A stretch of 64,000 bases of DNA, taken from assembly GCA_035995285.1 (NCBI GenBank), contig DASYKO010000118.1:23869-87868 (forward strand). The letters are read 5' to 3'. The notes below the pieces were generated by a model. That model did not search any database, was not told where the DNA came from, and was given only the letters and a program-made list of their open reading frames with translations. Each line of letters starts with the position of its first letter. Positions within the stretch are counted from its first letter, which is position 1. The stretch comes from UBA7672 sp035995285. Lineage in GTDB: Bacteria; Pseudomonadota; Alphaproteobacteria; Caulobacterales; Hyphomonadaceae. Shown one piece after another: positions 8,825-17,274 of the stretch. Both the position numbers and the translations under genes were made by a program.

Positions 8825-9415
8825 ATGATGGATAGACGCGAACTTCTCAATCGTGCAGCCCTGCTCCTCGGCGGAGCGCTTTCATCGGGAACGGTCGCCG
8901 GTGTTCTGGCCGGATGCGTGTCCACGCCGCAAGGCGACACAGCCGCTAAGACATTCCTCACCGCAGACGAGATGCGCATCGTGACCGCGATGTCCGAGCA
9001 GATCATTCCGCGCACGGACACGCCCGGGGCAATCGACGCCGGCGTGCCTTCCTATGTCGATCGGATGCTGGCGGGATATTACACGGACCGCGAGCGCGAT
9101 ATCTTCCGGCAAGGGATGCGGTCGGTGACGACCGATGCGGCGGAGCTTGCGGGAAAGCATTTCGTCGAGCTGTCTACCGAGCAGCAGGTCTCGCTGATGA
9201 AGGAGTATGACCGACTCGCCTACGACCAGAACCGCCGCGTCGCCGCCGATCCGAAACAACCGCCGCACTTCTTCCGGCTGGTGAAGGAGCTCACGATTGT
9301 CGGCTACTGCACATCCGAGCCCGGTGCGACGAAGTTCCTGAAATATGCGGCAGTGCCTGGGCCGTATCGCGGAGACATTCCGTACGCCGAAATCGGCAAG
9401 GCGTGGCAAAGCTGA
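8825..9415 (+). CDS. Gluconate 2-dehydrogenase subunit 3 family protein, LacC-like Tat lipoprotein (196 aa)
   Basis: The small partner subunit of the preceding GMC dehydrogenase. The N-terminus has a Tat-type signal (DRRELLNRAALLLGG) ending in the lipobox LAGC, so the complex is probably exported folded and anchored by lipid in the periplasm. The mature part shows the family features: FLTADEMRIVTAMSEQIIPR, the conserved DAGVPSYVDRML region and a C-terminal GYCTSEPG segment. Known members act as export escort and structural subunit. The electron-accepting cytochrome subunit of LacABC-type complexes is not adjacent here, so electrons must leave through a protein encoded elsewhere. Confidence 0.9.
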   Translation: MMDRRELLNRAALLLGGALSSGTVAGVLAGCVSTPQGDTAAKTFLTADEMRIVTAMSEQIIPRTDTPGAIDAGVPSYVDRMLAGYYTDRERDIFRQGMRSVTTDAAELAGKHFVELSTEQQVSLMKEYDRLAYDQNRRVAADPKQPPHFFRLVKELTIVGYCTSEPGATKFLKYAAVPGPYRGDIPYAEIGKAWQS

Positions 9416-9472
9416 TCGGCGCGACCTCGAACCGCAAGCAAGGTTGAGATCAGCGCCGATCGTAACGCTGGA

Positions 9473-9553
9473 TTACCAGTGGTGTGTGCACAGCCCGAGC
9501 AGAAGAATGAAGGGCAGCGGCACGCCGAGGAAGAACAACAGAACCGAGCGCAT
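9473..9553 (-). CDS. Tiny membrane protein (26 aa), last gene of micro-operon
   Basis: The ATG lies one base after the stop of the 239-aa membrane protein gene. The product reads MRSVLLFFLGVPLPFILLLG then LCTHHW. It is a single helix with a PLPF kink and a short C-terminal tail. Tiny proteins with a GxPxPxIxLL pattern recur in alphaproteobacteria but have no known role. Tight coupling to the upstream gene (TGACATG) and the upstream GGGAGG support translation. Confidence 0.6.
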   Translation of the reverse strand: MRSVLLFFLGVPLPFILLLGLCTHHW

Positions 9554-9554
9554 G

Positions 9555-10274
9555 TCAGACGCCTCCCGGAGGTTTGGTGCCTGCGGGAGCTACATAAACG
9601 CCGCGCACGCGAGATGCGAACATTTCCCAACGAACATTCTTGTCGCGGTGATGCCCGCCTGAATGCGCGCCATAGAAGGCTGCAACGGCGCCCACGAGCA
9701 GCGATGCGGCCGAGATGAAGGCTGCGATGACTGACCATTTGCGAGCGAGTTCAGCACGCGCTTCCGTTGCGCTGGGATCATTGTCAGGGGCCTTGGCGCG
9801 TTCCTGCGCCGCTGATTGATCTGCGCCCCGCTCCACGACACGGCTGACGCTGGCGGAAATCTGGTCCTGCGGGGTGCGTGCAGCAGCTCCAAGGCCGCCG
9901 ATGCCGACGAACGCAATTACGCCCGCGGCTAGAACGCCTACGGACCACGTCACCAGTCCATGCAATCCGTCGCGGACATCGACCTCATGCTCGCTTGCGC
10001 CCGGCGCGCGAGCGCGCAGACGTGCGGTCGCATAGCCGCCGATGAAGAACGCCGTGACCTGGACCCAGAGGAGGTAGAGCCCAGCGGCGATTGCAAAGGC
10101 TGCCGGCTCCATTCCCTCTCCGTCATACGGCGAGGCGAAGCTGAGCCCGAGGGCTGCTCCGAATCCCAACAGGATCACACCTACTGCCGTGGCGATCGAC
10201 GCCCCGGCGAACACTGCGCCCCACTCCACATTGGAGCGTGGAACGCCCGGTTCTGGTCCCGCGACGACTTCCAT
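9555..10274 (-). CDS. Four-helix inner-membrane protein of unknown function (239 aa)
   Basis: I do not recognise a named function. Four hydrophobic segments are visible at roughly residues 18-42, 57-82, 105-130 and 180-203. The first begins VEWGAVFAGASIATAVGVIL, a start shared by many uncharacterised alphaproteobacterial membrane proteins. Between helices 3 and 4 is a charged stretch rich in Ala, Glu and Arg with possible coiled coil, and the tail is Gly/Pro rich. Its ATG overlaps the stop of an upstream 24-aa ORF by one base, and its stop is followed one base later by a 26-aa ORF. All three are probably translated together. Confidence 0.75.
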   Translation of the reverse strand: MEVVAGPEPGVPRSNVEWGAVFAGASIATAVGVILLGFGAALGLSFASPYDGEGMEPAAFAIAAGLYLLWVQVTAFFIGGYATARLRARAPGASEHEVDVRDGLHGLVTWSVGVLAAGVIAFVGIGGLGAAARTPQDQISASVSRVVERGADQSAAQERAKAPDNDPSATEARAELARKWSVIAAFISAASLLVGAVAAFYGAHSGGHHRDKNVRWEMFASRVRGVYVAPAGTKPPGGV

Positions 10275-10348
10275 CAGCGCAGACCCACAAACGAGAGCAC
10301 TGCCAGGACCACGACGACAAGACCGACAATATAGATGACGTTGTTCAT
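10274..10348 (-). CDS. Tiny membrane protein (24 aa), first gene of micro-operon
   Basis: The product MNNVIYIVGLVVVVLAVLSF then VGLR is one strongly hydrophobic helix with an arginine at the cytoplasmic-type end. Its TGA overlaps the ATG of the 239-aa membrane protein by one base (CTGATGG), a typical coupled arrangement. Proteins of this exact type (NVVYIVGLVVIVLAVL-like) are common but uncharacterised. It is too short for default gene callers and would usually be missed. Confidence 0.62.
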   Translation of the reverse strand: MNNVIYIVGLVVVVLAVLSFVGLR

Positions 10349-10470
10349 GTGCGACTCCGATCAGGGCCAGAACACCGGAGACGGAAAGAGGTTCCGTGCA
10401 AACGTCTCTCAGTCGGCAGCCGGCCGGCGGCGGAGCGCTATGGCTGGCAACTTTTGCGCGGTTGGGCGTA

Positions 10471-10484
10471 ACGCTACGTAGCGT
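10471..10484. repeat. 14-bp perfect palindrome
   Basis: ACGCTACGTAGCGT lies 10 bases beyond the stop of the DUF1080 gene and about 120 bases upstream of the micro-operon start. The surrounding sequence (gcgtaacgc ... gcgttagcgc) extends the symmetry imperfectly. It may be a weak terminator for the DUF1080 gene or an operator for the micro-operon. Confidence 0.4.
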
Positions 10485-10493
10485 CAGGGCGCG

Positions 10494-11282
10494 TTAGCGC
10501 AGCTCCAGTATCTCGATCTTCCTGAACTCGATCGGATTGCCCTCGCTCTGCAGGCAGATCCAGCCGCCATCCATCATGAGCTTGCCGCCCGCCGCCTCCA
10601 CGAGCGGCTTCGAGTTCGCCATGTTGCCTGTGGGATCAAGCTGGACCTGCGAATAACGGATCGTCTCGACGCCGTTGACCTTCTGGACCACCTCCCCGCC
10701 CGGATGCGCCTCGATCTCGAACGTCGCCCACACACCATTCGGCCCCGCAGGCGTTTTCGAGTTGATGCAGTGGGTGGTGATCAGCTTGCCGTCCATGACG
10801 ACGTTCGTGCCCGGCGAGCATATGTTGCCGTTGAAGCGCTCCTGCCCCGGCGCCGGCCCCAGGATTTGGGCTTCGACCGAGACCGGGAAGCTATCCGCCA
10901 CCGCCATGCTCTTCGGGTCCTGCGAGAAGATCATCACGCCCGAATTGGCGATGGCCCAGGCCGGTGTGTCTGACGGATGCGCCTCCAGAAAGCGGTACTC
11001 CATCCGGAAGCGGTAGGCTTTGAAAGGTGTCTTGTAGAACAGATGGCCGAAGCGTTCGCCGAATGCGTCGTAGCCGTCATAGGAGACGACGATCGCGCCA
11101 TCGCGCACCCTGAATGTATCCTTGTAGTTCTCCCCGAAAGGGAACCCGCGAATCTTCGGCGTCCAACCGTTCAGAGTCTTGCCGTCGAACAGCGGCCTCC
11201 ATCCGCCTTCGCCGCTTTGCGGCAAACCTCTACACGATGCGCAAAGCGCGATGGCCGTAACGGCAACGAGAAGCGCCCTCAT
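10494..11282 (-). CDS. DUF1080 / 3-keto-disaccharide hydrolase family secreted protein (262 aa)
   Basis: A secreted or lipid-anchored concanavalin-like jelly-roll protein. The N-terminal signal ends at ALCASC, a weak lipobox. The domain opening WRPLFDGKTLNGW is the DUF1080 signature, followed by NSGVMIF and the C-terminal IEFRKIEILEL strand. This family includes enzymes that cleave 3-keto-glycosides after oxidation at C3, which matches the nearby GMC dehydrogenases. It is transcribed divergently from the permease gene with a 122-bp shared promoter region. It is the first of two such proteins here; the two are only distantly similar, so different substrates are likely. Confidence 0.88.
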   Translation of the reverse strand: MRALLVAVTAIALCASCRGLPQSGEGGWRPLFDGKTLNGWTPKIRGFPFGENYKDTFRVRDGAIVVSYDGYDAFGERFGHLFYKTPFKAYRFRMEYRFLEAHPSDTPAWAIANSGVMIFSQDPKSMAVADSFPVSVEAQILGPAPGQERFNGNICSPGTNVVMDGKLITTHCINSKTPAGPNGVWATFEIEAHPGGEVVQKVNGVETIRYSQVQLDPTGNMANSKPLVEAAGGKLMMDGGWICLQSEGNPIEFRKIEILELR

Positions 11283-11404
11283 GCAACCCTCCCGGCGGGC
11301 CTCACGCCCGTGGACAGGCCGGATGAGCCGGTCCAGACTTCAATCCTAGACCACGCGCACACCGCTGGCGAGCAGACCAGCCACGCGCCCAGGGAGAGCA
11401 TTCA

Positions 11405-12619
11405 GTGATTCAGGTTCGCCTCTTTCTAATGATGATGCTGCAGCTCGCCATCTGGGGAGCGTGGGCGGCAAAGCTGTTTCCCTACATGGGCCAGCTGGGC
11501 TTCGAGCCGTGGCAGAAATCACTTGTCGGCAGCGCCTGGGGCATCTCCGCGATCCTGGGCATCTTCTTCTCCAACCAGTTCGCCGACCGCAACTTCTCCG
11601 CCGAGCGCTTTCTCGCCGTGAGCAACGTCATCGGCGGCATCGCGCTACTGGCCTGCGCATTCCTTACGGACTTCTGGCCCTTCTTCGGCGCCTATCTGCT
11701 CTTCAGCGTCGTCTACGTGCCGTCGATGTCCGTCTCCAACGCACTTGCGTTCGCGAGCCTGCGCGATCCCGCCAAGCAGTTCGGCACGATCCGCATGGGC
11801 GGCACCGTCGGCTGGATTCTCGTGAGCTGGCCCTTCGTCTTCCTGCTCAGCAAGGACGCCGGGCCGGACCAGGTCCGCCTGATCTTCGTGGTCGCCGCCG
11901 TCGTGTCGTTCGCGCTCGCGGCCTACAGTCTCACGCTGCCGCATACGCCGCCGAAGAAAGATGCAGCCGGCGCCGATCCGCTGGCCTGGCGCGAGGCGAT
12001 CAAGGTATTGGGCATCCCCTCCATCGCCGTGCTTTTCCTTGTCACCTTCATCGATAGCGTTGTGCACAACGGCTATTTCATGATGTCGGACGACTATCTG
12101 ACCAAGCGCGTTGGCGTTGACGCCAACCTTTCCATGATCGTGCTCTCGATTGGCCAGGTCGCCGAGATCCTGACGATGTTTATCCTCGGCAGCGTGCTGG
12201 CGAAGCTCGGATGGAAAGCCACGATGATCGTTGGCATCCTCGGTCACGCAGCGCGGTTCACGGTCTTTGCCTTCTTCGCGGACAGCGTGCAGACGATTGT
12301 CGCCGTGCAGATGCTTCACGGTATCTGCTACGCGTTCTTCTTCGCGACCGTGTACATCTTTGTCGACGCCGCCTTCCCGAAGGATGTGCGCTCGAGCGCT
12401 CAGGGGCTGTTCAACCTTCTGATCCTTGGCGTGGGAAACGTTGTGGCCAGCTTCCTCTTCCCGCCGCTGATCGCGCAGTGGACAGATCCAGCTACAGGCG
12501 CTGTCGACTATCGCACGCTGTTCATGGTTCCCGCCGGCATGGCGGTCGTCGCCATCCTGCTGCTGGCGTTGTTCTTCAAGCCGGCGACACGAGCGCCGAC
12601 TGCCGTTGCAGCCGCTTGA
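11405..12619 (+). CDS. MFS permease of the NupG/nucleoside:H+ symporter type (404 aa)
   Basis: A 12-helix inner-membrane transporter. The start LFLMMMLQLAIWGAWA and the early motif of a glycine-rich helix followed by NQFADRNFSAERFL are typical of the nucleoside:H+ symporter branch. In many bacteria members of this branch sit beside sugar isomerase, Gfo/Idh/MocA and DUF1080 genes, as here, and probably import sugars or keto sugars rather than nucleosides. The GTG start at 11405 follows AGGGAG. It begins a plus-strand run of five genes (permease, two isomerases, oxidoreductase, DUF1080) with short spacers or overlaps. Confidence 0.85.
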   Translation: MIQVRLFLMMMLQLAIWGAWAAKLFPYMGQLGFEPWQKSLVGSAWGISAILGIFFSNQFADRNFSAERFLAVSNVIGGIALLACAFLTDFWPFFGAYLLFSVVYVPSMSVSNALAFASLRDPAKQFGTIRMGGTVGWILVSWPFVFLLSKDAGPDQVRLIFVVAAVVSFALAAYSLTLPHTPPKKDAAGADPLAWREAIKVLGIPSIAVLFLVTFIDSVVHNGYFMMSDDYLTKRVGVDANLSMIVLSIGQVAEILTMFILGSVLAKLGWKATMIVGILGHAARFTVFAFFADSVQTIVAVQMLHGICYAFFFATVYIFVDAAFPKDVRSSAQGLFNLLILGVGNVVASFLFPPLIAQWTDPATGAVDYRTLFMVPAGMAVVAILLLALFFKPATRAPTAVAAA

Positions 12620-12686
12620 TCCTGTTCTTCCGCTCTCGCTCCGGCTATACGGGCGGTTACAAGTCTGACCAACTCTGGAGGATGCC

Positions 12687-13643
12687 ATGATCACGCTGTC
12701 ACGCCGCCGGATGATGCAGGGCCTTTGCGCTACCGGCGCGATCGGTTCTGTTGCAGCATGCCAATCTCCCATGGGTACTGCGATGAACAGCGACCAGCCC
12801 TTCTTCCAGCGCCACAACCTGCCGATCGGCATCCAAGTCTACACGCTCGGCGACCTGCCGAGGAAAGATCTCGACGGCACGATGAAGCAGGTGTCCGGCA
12901 TCGGCTACAAGACGGTCGAGCTGGCAGGCTATCTCGGCAAGACGCCGCAGCAGCTGCGCGCGGCATTCGATGCTGCGGGCCTCAAATGCACCAGCGCCCA
13001 CATCGGCCTCGCCAAGGGCACGGCTGAAGAGCCCAAGCTGTTCGACGATATCGGCCGCGTCGCCGCAGACATGCGCGTCCTCGGCTGTACGCAGGTCATC
13101 GCCCCAGCCCTCGCGCGGCCCGACGACCTCAAAGCGGCCAGCTATGGTGACCTCGCAAAGGGCATGACCGCGGATCACTGGAAGCGCCAGGCAGCCCAGC
13201 TCAACGACATCGGCAAGAAGTTCAAGGCCGAGGGCATCGTGTTCGGCTATCACAACCACAACATGGAATTCTATCCGGTCGCGGGTTCCACGGGCCTCGA
13301 GATCATGATGGCTAACTCCGACCAACAATATGTCACCTGGGAACTGGATATAGGCTGGGCGGCGGCCGGGGGCGTCGATCCCGTAGCGTTCTTCAACAAG
13401 CACTCCGGTCGCTTTGCCGCCGCCCACATCAAGGACGTGAAGGCCTCGACCGTCACCAACTACGAAGTGAAGATGGACCCAACCGAGGTCGGTTCCGGCA
13501 AGCTCGACTGGAAGGCGATCATGCCTGCCGCCTACAAGGCCGGCGTCCGCAAATTCTACGTCGAGCAGGAGGCGCCCTTCGCCTTCGAACGCCTCGAATC
13601 CGCGCGGATCTGCTATCAATACCTCAACGCGCTGAAGGCTTGA
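12687..13643 (+). CDS. Tat-exported sugar phosphate isomerase/epimerase-like TIM barrel lipoprotein (318 aa)
   Basis: A xylose-isomerase-like TIM barrel. The N-terminus SRRRMMQGLCATG plus lipobox VAAC predicts Tat export and lipid anchoring, so this barrel should act in the periplasm. Metal-ligand segments are visible in order: GYHNHNMEF, LDIGWAAAGG, AAHIKDV and FYVEQEAPF. The fold is shared by sugar epimerases, ketose isomerases and lyases acting on keto-glycosides. A Tat-exported member next to a periplasmic dehydrogenase fits epimerisation or cleavage of an oxidised sugar outside the cytoplasm. It is 11 bases before the next isomerase gene. The exact reaction is not predictable. Confidence 0.86.
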   Translation: MITLSRRRMMQGLCATGAIGSVAACQSPMGTAMNSDQPFFQRHNLPIGIQVYTLGDLPRKDLDGTMKQVSGIGYKTVELAGYLGKTPQQLRAAFDAAGLKCTSAHIGLAKGTAEEPKLFDDIGRVAADMRVLGCTQVIAPALARPDDLKAASYGDLAKGMTADHWKRQAAQLNDIGKKFKAEGIVFGYHNHNMEFYPVAGSTGLEIMMANSDQQYVTWELDIGWAAAGGVDPVAFFNKHSGRFAAAHIKDVKASTVTNYEVKMDPTEVGSGKLDWKAIMPAAYKAGVRKFYVEQEAPFAFERLESARICYQYLNALKA

Positions 13644-13654
13644 GGACGTAAATC

Positions 13655-14728
13655 ATGAAGACGATGAAAGGCCCGGGCATCTTCCTCGCCCAGTTCGTGG
13701 GGCCGAATGCGCCGTTCAACTCCCTGCCCGCGATTGCGAAATGGGCGAAGGAAATGGGGTTTGTCGGCGTGCAGATGCCGACGACGGAGCCCAGCCTGTT
13801 CAATCTCAAGCAGGCCGCAGAGAGCGACGCCTATTGCGACGAGATCAAGGGCATCCTCAAGGACGCCGGCGTCGTGATCACTGAGTTGTCGACGCATTTG
13901 CAGGGACAGCTGGTGGCTGTTCATCCGGCGTATGACTCCCTGTTCGACGGCTTCGCTCCAGAGCGCGTGCGCGGCAATCCGCAGGCGCGGCAGGAATGGG
14001 CGGTGAACCAGGTCTTGTTGGCGGCGAAAGCTTCGCGGCGGCTGGGGTTGGATGCGAGCGTGACGTTCTCGGGTGCGCTGGCGTGGCCCTATCTCTATCC
14101 GTGGCCGCAAAGGCCTGCGGGCCTGATCGAGACCGCGTTCGGTGAGCTGGCGAAGCGGTGGAAGCCGATCCTCGATGCCTATGAGGAGGCAGGCGTCGAT
14201 CTCTGCTACGAGATCCATCCGGGCGAGGACCTGTTCGATGGGACGACGTTCGAGATGTTTCTCGACCGCGTGAAAGGCCACAAGCGCGCGAACATCCTGT
14301 TCGACCCGAGCCACTTCGTGCTGCAGCAGCTCGACTATCTCGAATACATCGATCTCTACCACGAGCGGATCAAGATGTTCCACGTCAAGGACGCGGAGTT
14401 CAATCCGACCGGGCGGCAGGGCGTCTATTCCGGCTATGCGCCTTGGCTTGAGCGCGCGGGGCGTTTCCGTTCGGTCGGGGATGGGCAGGTGGATTTCAAA
14501 GGCATCTTCTCCAAGCTCGCTGGTTATGACTATGAAGGCTGGGCCGTGCTGGAGTGGGAGTGCTGCATCAAGCATCCCGAGGATGGCGCGCGCGAGGGCG
14601 CGGAGTTCATCCGCAACAACATCATCCGCGTGACCGATCGGGCGTTCGACGATTTTGCCTCTTCGGGTACGGATGAGAAAGCCAACCGACGCTTGCTGGG
14701 GCTCGACCCCAAAGAGCCCAGGCAATGA
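13655..14728 (+). CDS. Cytoplasmic sugar phosphate isomerase/epimerase-like TIM barrel (357 aa)
   Basis: The second xylose-isomerase-like barrel, without signal peptide and so cytoplasmic. Putative metal ligands appear in YEIHPGEDLFD, FDPSHFVLQQLDY, MFHVKDAEF and the C-terminal EWECCIKHPEDG. The length exceeds the minimal domain because of inserts around residues 95-125 and a C-terminal extension. The gene overlaps the following Gfo/Idh/MocA gene by ATGA, implying coupled synthesis and a shared pathway. Barrels of this subgroup are paired with Gfo/Idh/MocA enzymes in keto-sugar metabolism. The specific substrate is unknown. Confidence 0.87.
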   Translation: MKTMKGPGIFLAQFVGPNAPFNSLPAIAKWAKEMGFVGVQMPTTEPSLFNLKQAAESDAYCDEIKGILKDAGVVITELSTHLQGQLVAVHPAYDSLFDGFAPERVRGNPQARQEWAVNQVLLAAKASRRLGLDASVTFSGALAWPYLYPWPQRPAGLIETAFGELAKRWKPILDAYEEAGVDLCYEIHPGEDLFDGTTFEMFLDRVKGHKRANILFDPSHFVLQQLDYLEYIDLYHERIKMFHVKDAEFNPTGRQGVYSGYAPWLERAGRFRSVGDGQVDFKGIFSKLAGYDYEGWAVLEWECCIKHPEDGAREGAEFIRNNIIRVTDRAFDDFASSGTDEKANRRLLGLDPKEPRQ

Positions 14729-15858
14729 GGCGGCTGCGCCTCGGCATGGTGGGCGGCGGGACAGGCGCCTTCATCGGCGGCGTGCACCGCATGGCGGCTC
14801 GTATCGATGATCAGTGGAAGCTGGTTGCGGGGGCTTTCCAGTCTGACGCCGCCAAGTCTGTCGCGTTCGGCAGGTCGCTCGGCCTCGATGACGCGCGCTG
14901 CTATGGCGATTACAGCGCGATGGCCTTGAGCGAGCAAGCGCGTGCGGATCGGATCGACGCTGTCGCTATCGTGACGCCGAATTCCACCCATGCGCCCGTC
15001 GCCCTCACCTTCCTGGCGGCGGGCATTCCGGTGATCTGCGACAAGCCGCTGACGGTGAACCGCAAGGAAGCGCTGGTGCTGTCCGAAGCAGTGGCGCAGG
15101 CGGGTGTGCCGTTCGTGCTGACGCACAACTATTCCGGCTACCCCATGGTGCGGCAGGCGCGGGCGATGGTGGAGGCGGGGGAGCTGGGCGAGATCCGCGT
15201 GGTGCACGCGGAGTATGCGCAGGACTGGCTGGCGAGCGATCAGTCGGGCAACAAGCAGGCGGATTGGCGGGGCGACCCCTCACGCGCAGGGCCCGGCGGG
15301 GCGCTGGGCGATATTGCGACGCATGCGTTCCAGCTGGTGGAGTTCGTGGCGGGGCTGGTGGTGAAGAGCGTGGCGGCGGACGTGGCGACGTTCGTGGCGG
15401 GGAGGAAGGTGGACGACAACGTGAACGTGATGCTCCGCTTCGGCGGGACAGCCCGCGGGATGCTGTGGGCCAGCCAGGTGGCGACAGGCGCGGTGAACGG
15501 CCTGAAGCTGCGCGTGTACGGCGCCAAAGGCGGGATCGAGTGGGCGCAGGAGACGCCCGAGACGCTGCAGTTCACGCCGCTGGGCGAGGCGCCGAGGATG
15601 TATCGCCGCGGCGGGCCGGGGCTTGCGGCGTCGGCGCAAGTGGCGCGCGCGCCCGCCGGGCATCCGGAGGGTTATCTTGAGGGCTTTGCGCAGATCTATT
15701 CGGATGCGGCCGAGTTGATCCGGGCGTATCAGGAGAAACGCGAGCCTAGGGGGTTTGCGAAGCTGGCGCCGGGGATCGAGGACGGTGTTCGTGGCGTGAA
15801 GTTCATCGAGGCGGCGTTGCAGTCGTCGGGAAACAATGGTGCGTGGACCCCGGTCTGA
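14725..15858 (+). CDS. Gfo/Idh/MocA family NAD(P)-dependent sugar oxidoreductase (377 aa)
   Basis: A cytoplasmic dehydrogenase or reductase for sugars. The N-terminal Rossmann motif is GMVGGGTGAFIGGVHR. The family's EKP motif reads CDKPLTVNRKEA near residue 108, followed by VLTHNYSGYPMV and the catalytic-region sequence GDIATHAFQLVEF. The start overlaps the upstream isomerase stop (ATGA). In a 3-keto-sugar pathway such enzymes reduce 3-keto sugars back to the parent sugar using NAD(P)H; that role is inferred here from the operon. No signal peptide is present. DUF1080 follows after a short gap. Confidence 0.9.
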   Translation: MRRLRLGMVGGGTGAFIGGVHRMAARIDDQWKLVAGAFQSDAAKSVAFGRSLGLDDARCYGDYSAMALSEQARADRIDAVAIVTPNSTHAPVALTFLAAGIPVICDKPLTVNRKEALVLSEAVAQAGVPFVLTHNYSGYPMVRQARAMVEAGELGEIRVVHAEYAQDWLASDQSGNKQADWRGDPSRAGPGGALGDIATHAFQLVEFVAGLVVKSVAADVATFVAGRKVDDNVNVMLRFGGTARGMLWASQVATGAVNGLKLRVYGAKGGIEWAQETPETLQFTPLGEAPRMYRRGGPGLAASAQVARAPAGHPEGYLEGFAQIYSDAAELIRAYQEKREPRGFAKLAPGIEDGVRGVKFIEAALQSSGNNGAWTPV

Positions 15859-15894
15859 AGATTGGGACTGACGCGCGGTAGAGGAGAAACGGGT

Positions 15895-16659
15895 ATGGCT
15901 CGCATTTCGAAGATTGGTGTTGCGGTTGTCACGCTGGCGTTTGCGGCGTGCAGCCCCGCCGCCCCGCCTGCAGAGCAAGCTGCTGCTCCCGCCGTTGCTC
16001 CGGCGCCGGCGCTTGAACCATCTGGCCCTAACACGCTGACGTCCGCAGAGCAGGCTGCGGGCTGGCAGCTGCTCTTCAACGGCAAGGATCTCACGGGCTG
16101 GAAGGGTTACAAGAAAGATGCGCCGGGCGCGGCGTGGGTTGTAGAGGATGGGACGCTCGCTCTCACCGCGGGCGGCACCGGAGACCTGATGACGGCGGCG
16201 GAGTATGGGCCGTTCGAGATGTCGCTGGAGTGGAAGATTTCGCCGAAGGGGAATAGCGGCGTGATCTATCTGATCCATGAGGAGCCGGACTCGGTGAACA
16301 CCTACAACACCGGGCCGGAGATGCAGGTGCTGGACAATGACGGGCATGCGGATGGGAAGATTCCCTCGCACCGTGCCGGCGCGCTCTACGACATCGAGAC
16401 GCCGCCGGATGGCGTGGTGAAGCCGGTGGGCGAGTGGAACGAGGCGCGCATCGTGTTCACGGGCTCGAAGATCGAGCATTGGCTCAACGGGCAGAAAGTG
16501 TCCGAGTCTTCCTATGGCGACGAGGCGTGGAAGAAGAAGGTCGCCGCCTCGAAGTTCAAGCAATGGAAGGGCTTCGGCACGTACCCGGGCGGCCACATCG
16601 CGCTGCAGGACCATGGCGACAAGGTCTGGTATCGGAATATCAAGATCAAGAAGCTGTAG
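15895..16659 (+). CDS. DUF1080 / 3-keto-disaccharide hydrolase family lipoprotein (254 aa)
   Basis: The second DUF1080 protein. A short signal ends in LAFAAC, followed by an Ala/Pro-rich linker of about 30 residues, so it is probably a lipoprotein. The domain begins GWQLLFNGKDLTGWKGY and contains SGVIYLIHEE and TGPEMQVLDND, both strong family landmarks, and ends VWYRNIKIKKL. The start at 15895 was chosen for its GAGGAG site; a frame opening 33 bases earlier lacks one. It closes the five-gene operon. The expected role is hydrolysis or elimination of a 3-keto-glycoside in the periplasm. Confidence 0.9.
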   Translation: MARISKIGVAVVTLAFAACSPAAPPAEQAAAPAVAPAPALEPSGPNTLTSAEQAAGWQLLFNGKDLTGWKGYKKDAPGAAWVVEDGTLALTAGGTGDLMTAAEYGPFEMSLEWKISPKGNSGVIYLIHEEPDSVNTYNTGPEMQVLDNDGHADGKIPSHRAGALYDIETPPDGVVKPVGEWNEARIVFTGSKIEHWLNGQKVSESSYGDEAWKKKVAASKFKQWKGFGTYPGGHIALQDHGDKVWYRNIKIKKL

Positions 16660-16794
16660 CCTCTGGCAGAGGTTCTCGGCTTCATTTCAAACATCGATCG
16701 CGGTCTCTCATTCAGGCCAGCTGGAGCTGCCTGGGATGCCTCCCGCTTTTCCCTCTCGGGCCGCAGCGGGTCGGTGGCCTCCTTAAGGAGGGCC

Positions 16795-16885
16795 GGGGAC
16801 GCAGGATGGCCCTGCGTGTGTTGGGCATCCGCCATTGCTGGCGGCTACCGGTAGTTCGAAGGAAAGCGCAGCATCCTGCGTCCCC
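16795..16885. repeat. 14-bp inverted repeats enclosing smaller hairpins
   Basis: GGGGACGCAGGATG (16795-16808) is exactly repeated in reverse complement at 16872-16885. Between the arms are CCGCC...GGCGG and CTACCGGTAG, which could form inner hairpins. The whole 91-bp segment could fold as a branched RNA or be a non-autonomous hairpin element. Confidence 0.6.
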
Positions 16886-17274
16886 GTGGTCGTTGTGCGC
16901 CGGCTCAGAGCAGGAAGGTGTTTCACTTCCCTGACGTGAACCGCCGGCGGCGTGCAGGTCATGGCTGTTCACGGCCACGATCCCGGAGATGACCCCCCGC
17001 TTTTGCAGCTTGTGACCGCACTCACGGGGCTAGAGATGTTTTTCCATCTCTCACGCTCAACCACATCGCCACTGCGCCGTTGAACAGCGATCGACTGCCC
17101 TCCATGCAGAGGCGACACACGCATTATCCCTCAGGTTTGGAGCATGCTGGGGAGATTATTTTTCCCACCACCAGTATGCGACTCTGTGAAGTGAGCAGTT
17201 TCAATGAGTTGGGTGTGCTCGATCGTCTGAACTGGCCGCTCATACTGGTAGAAAGAAATGCAGCGCTCGGACCT

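Noticed and set aside
15280..16614. Long minus-strand frame opposite the Gfo/Idh/MocA and DUF1080 genes
   Set aside because: The Arg/His-rich translation without motifs is a by-product of GC-rich codon use in the plus-strand genes.
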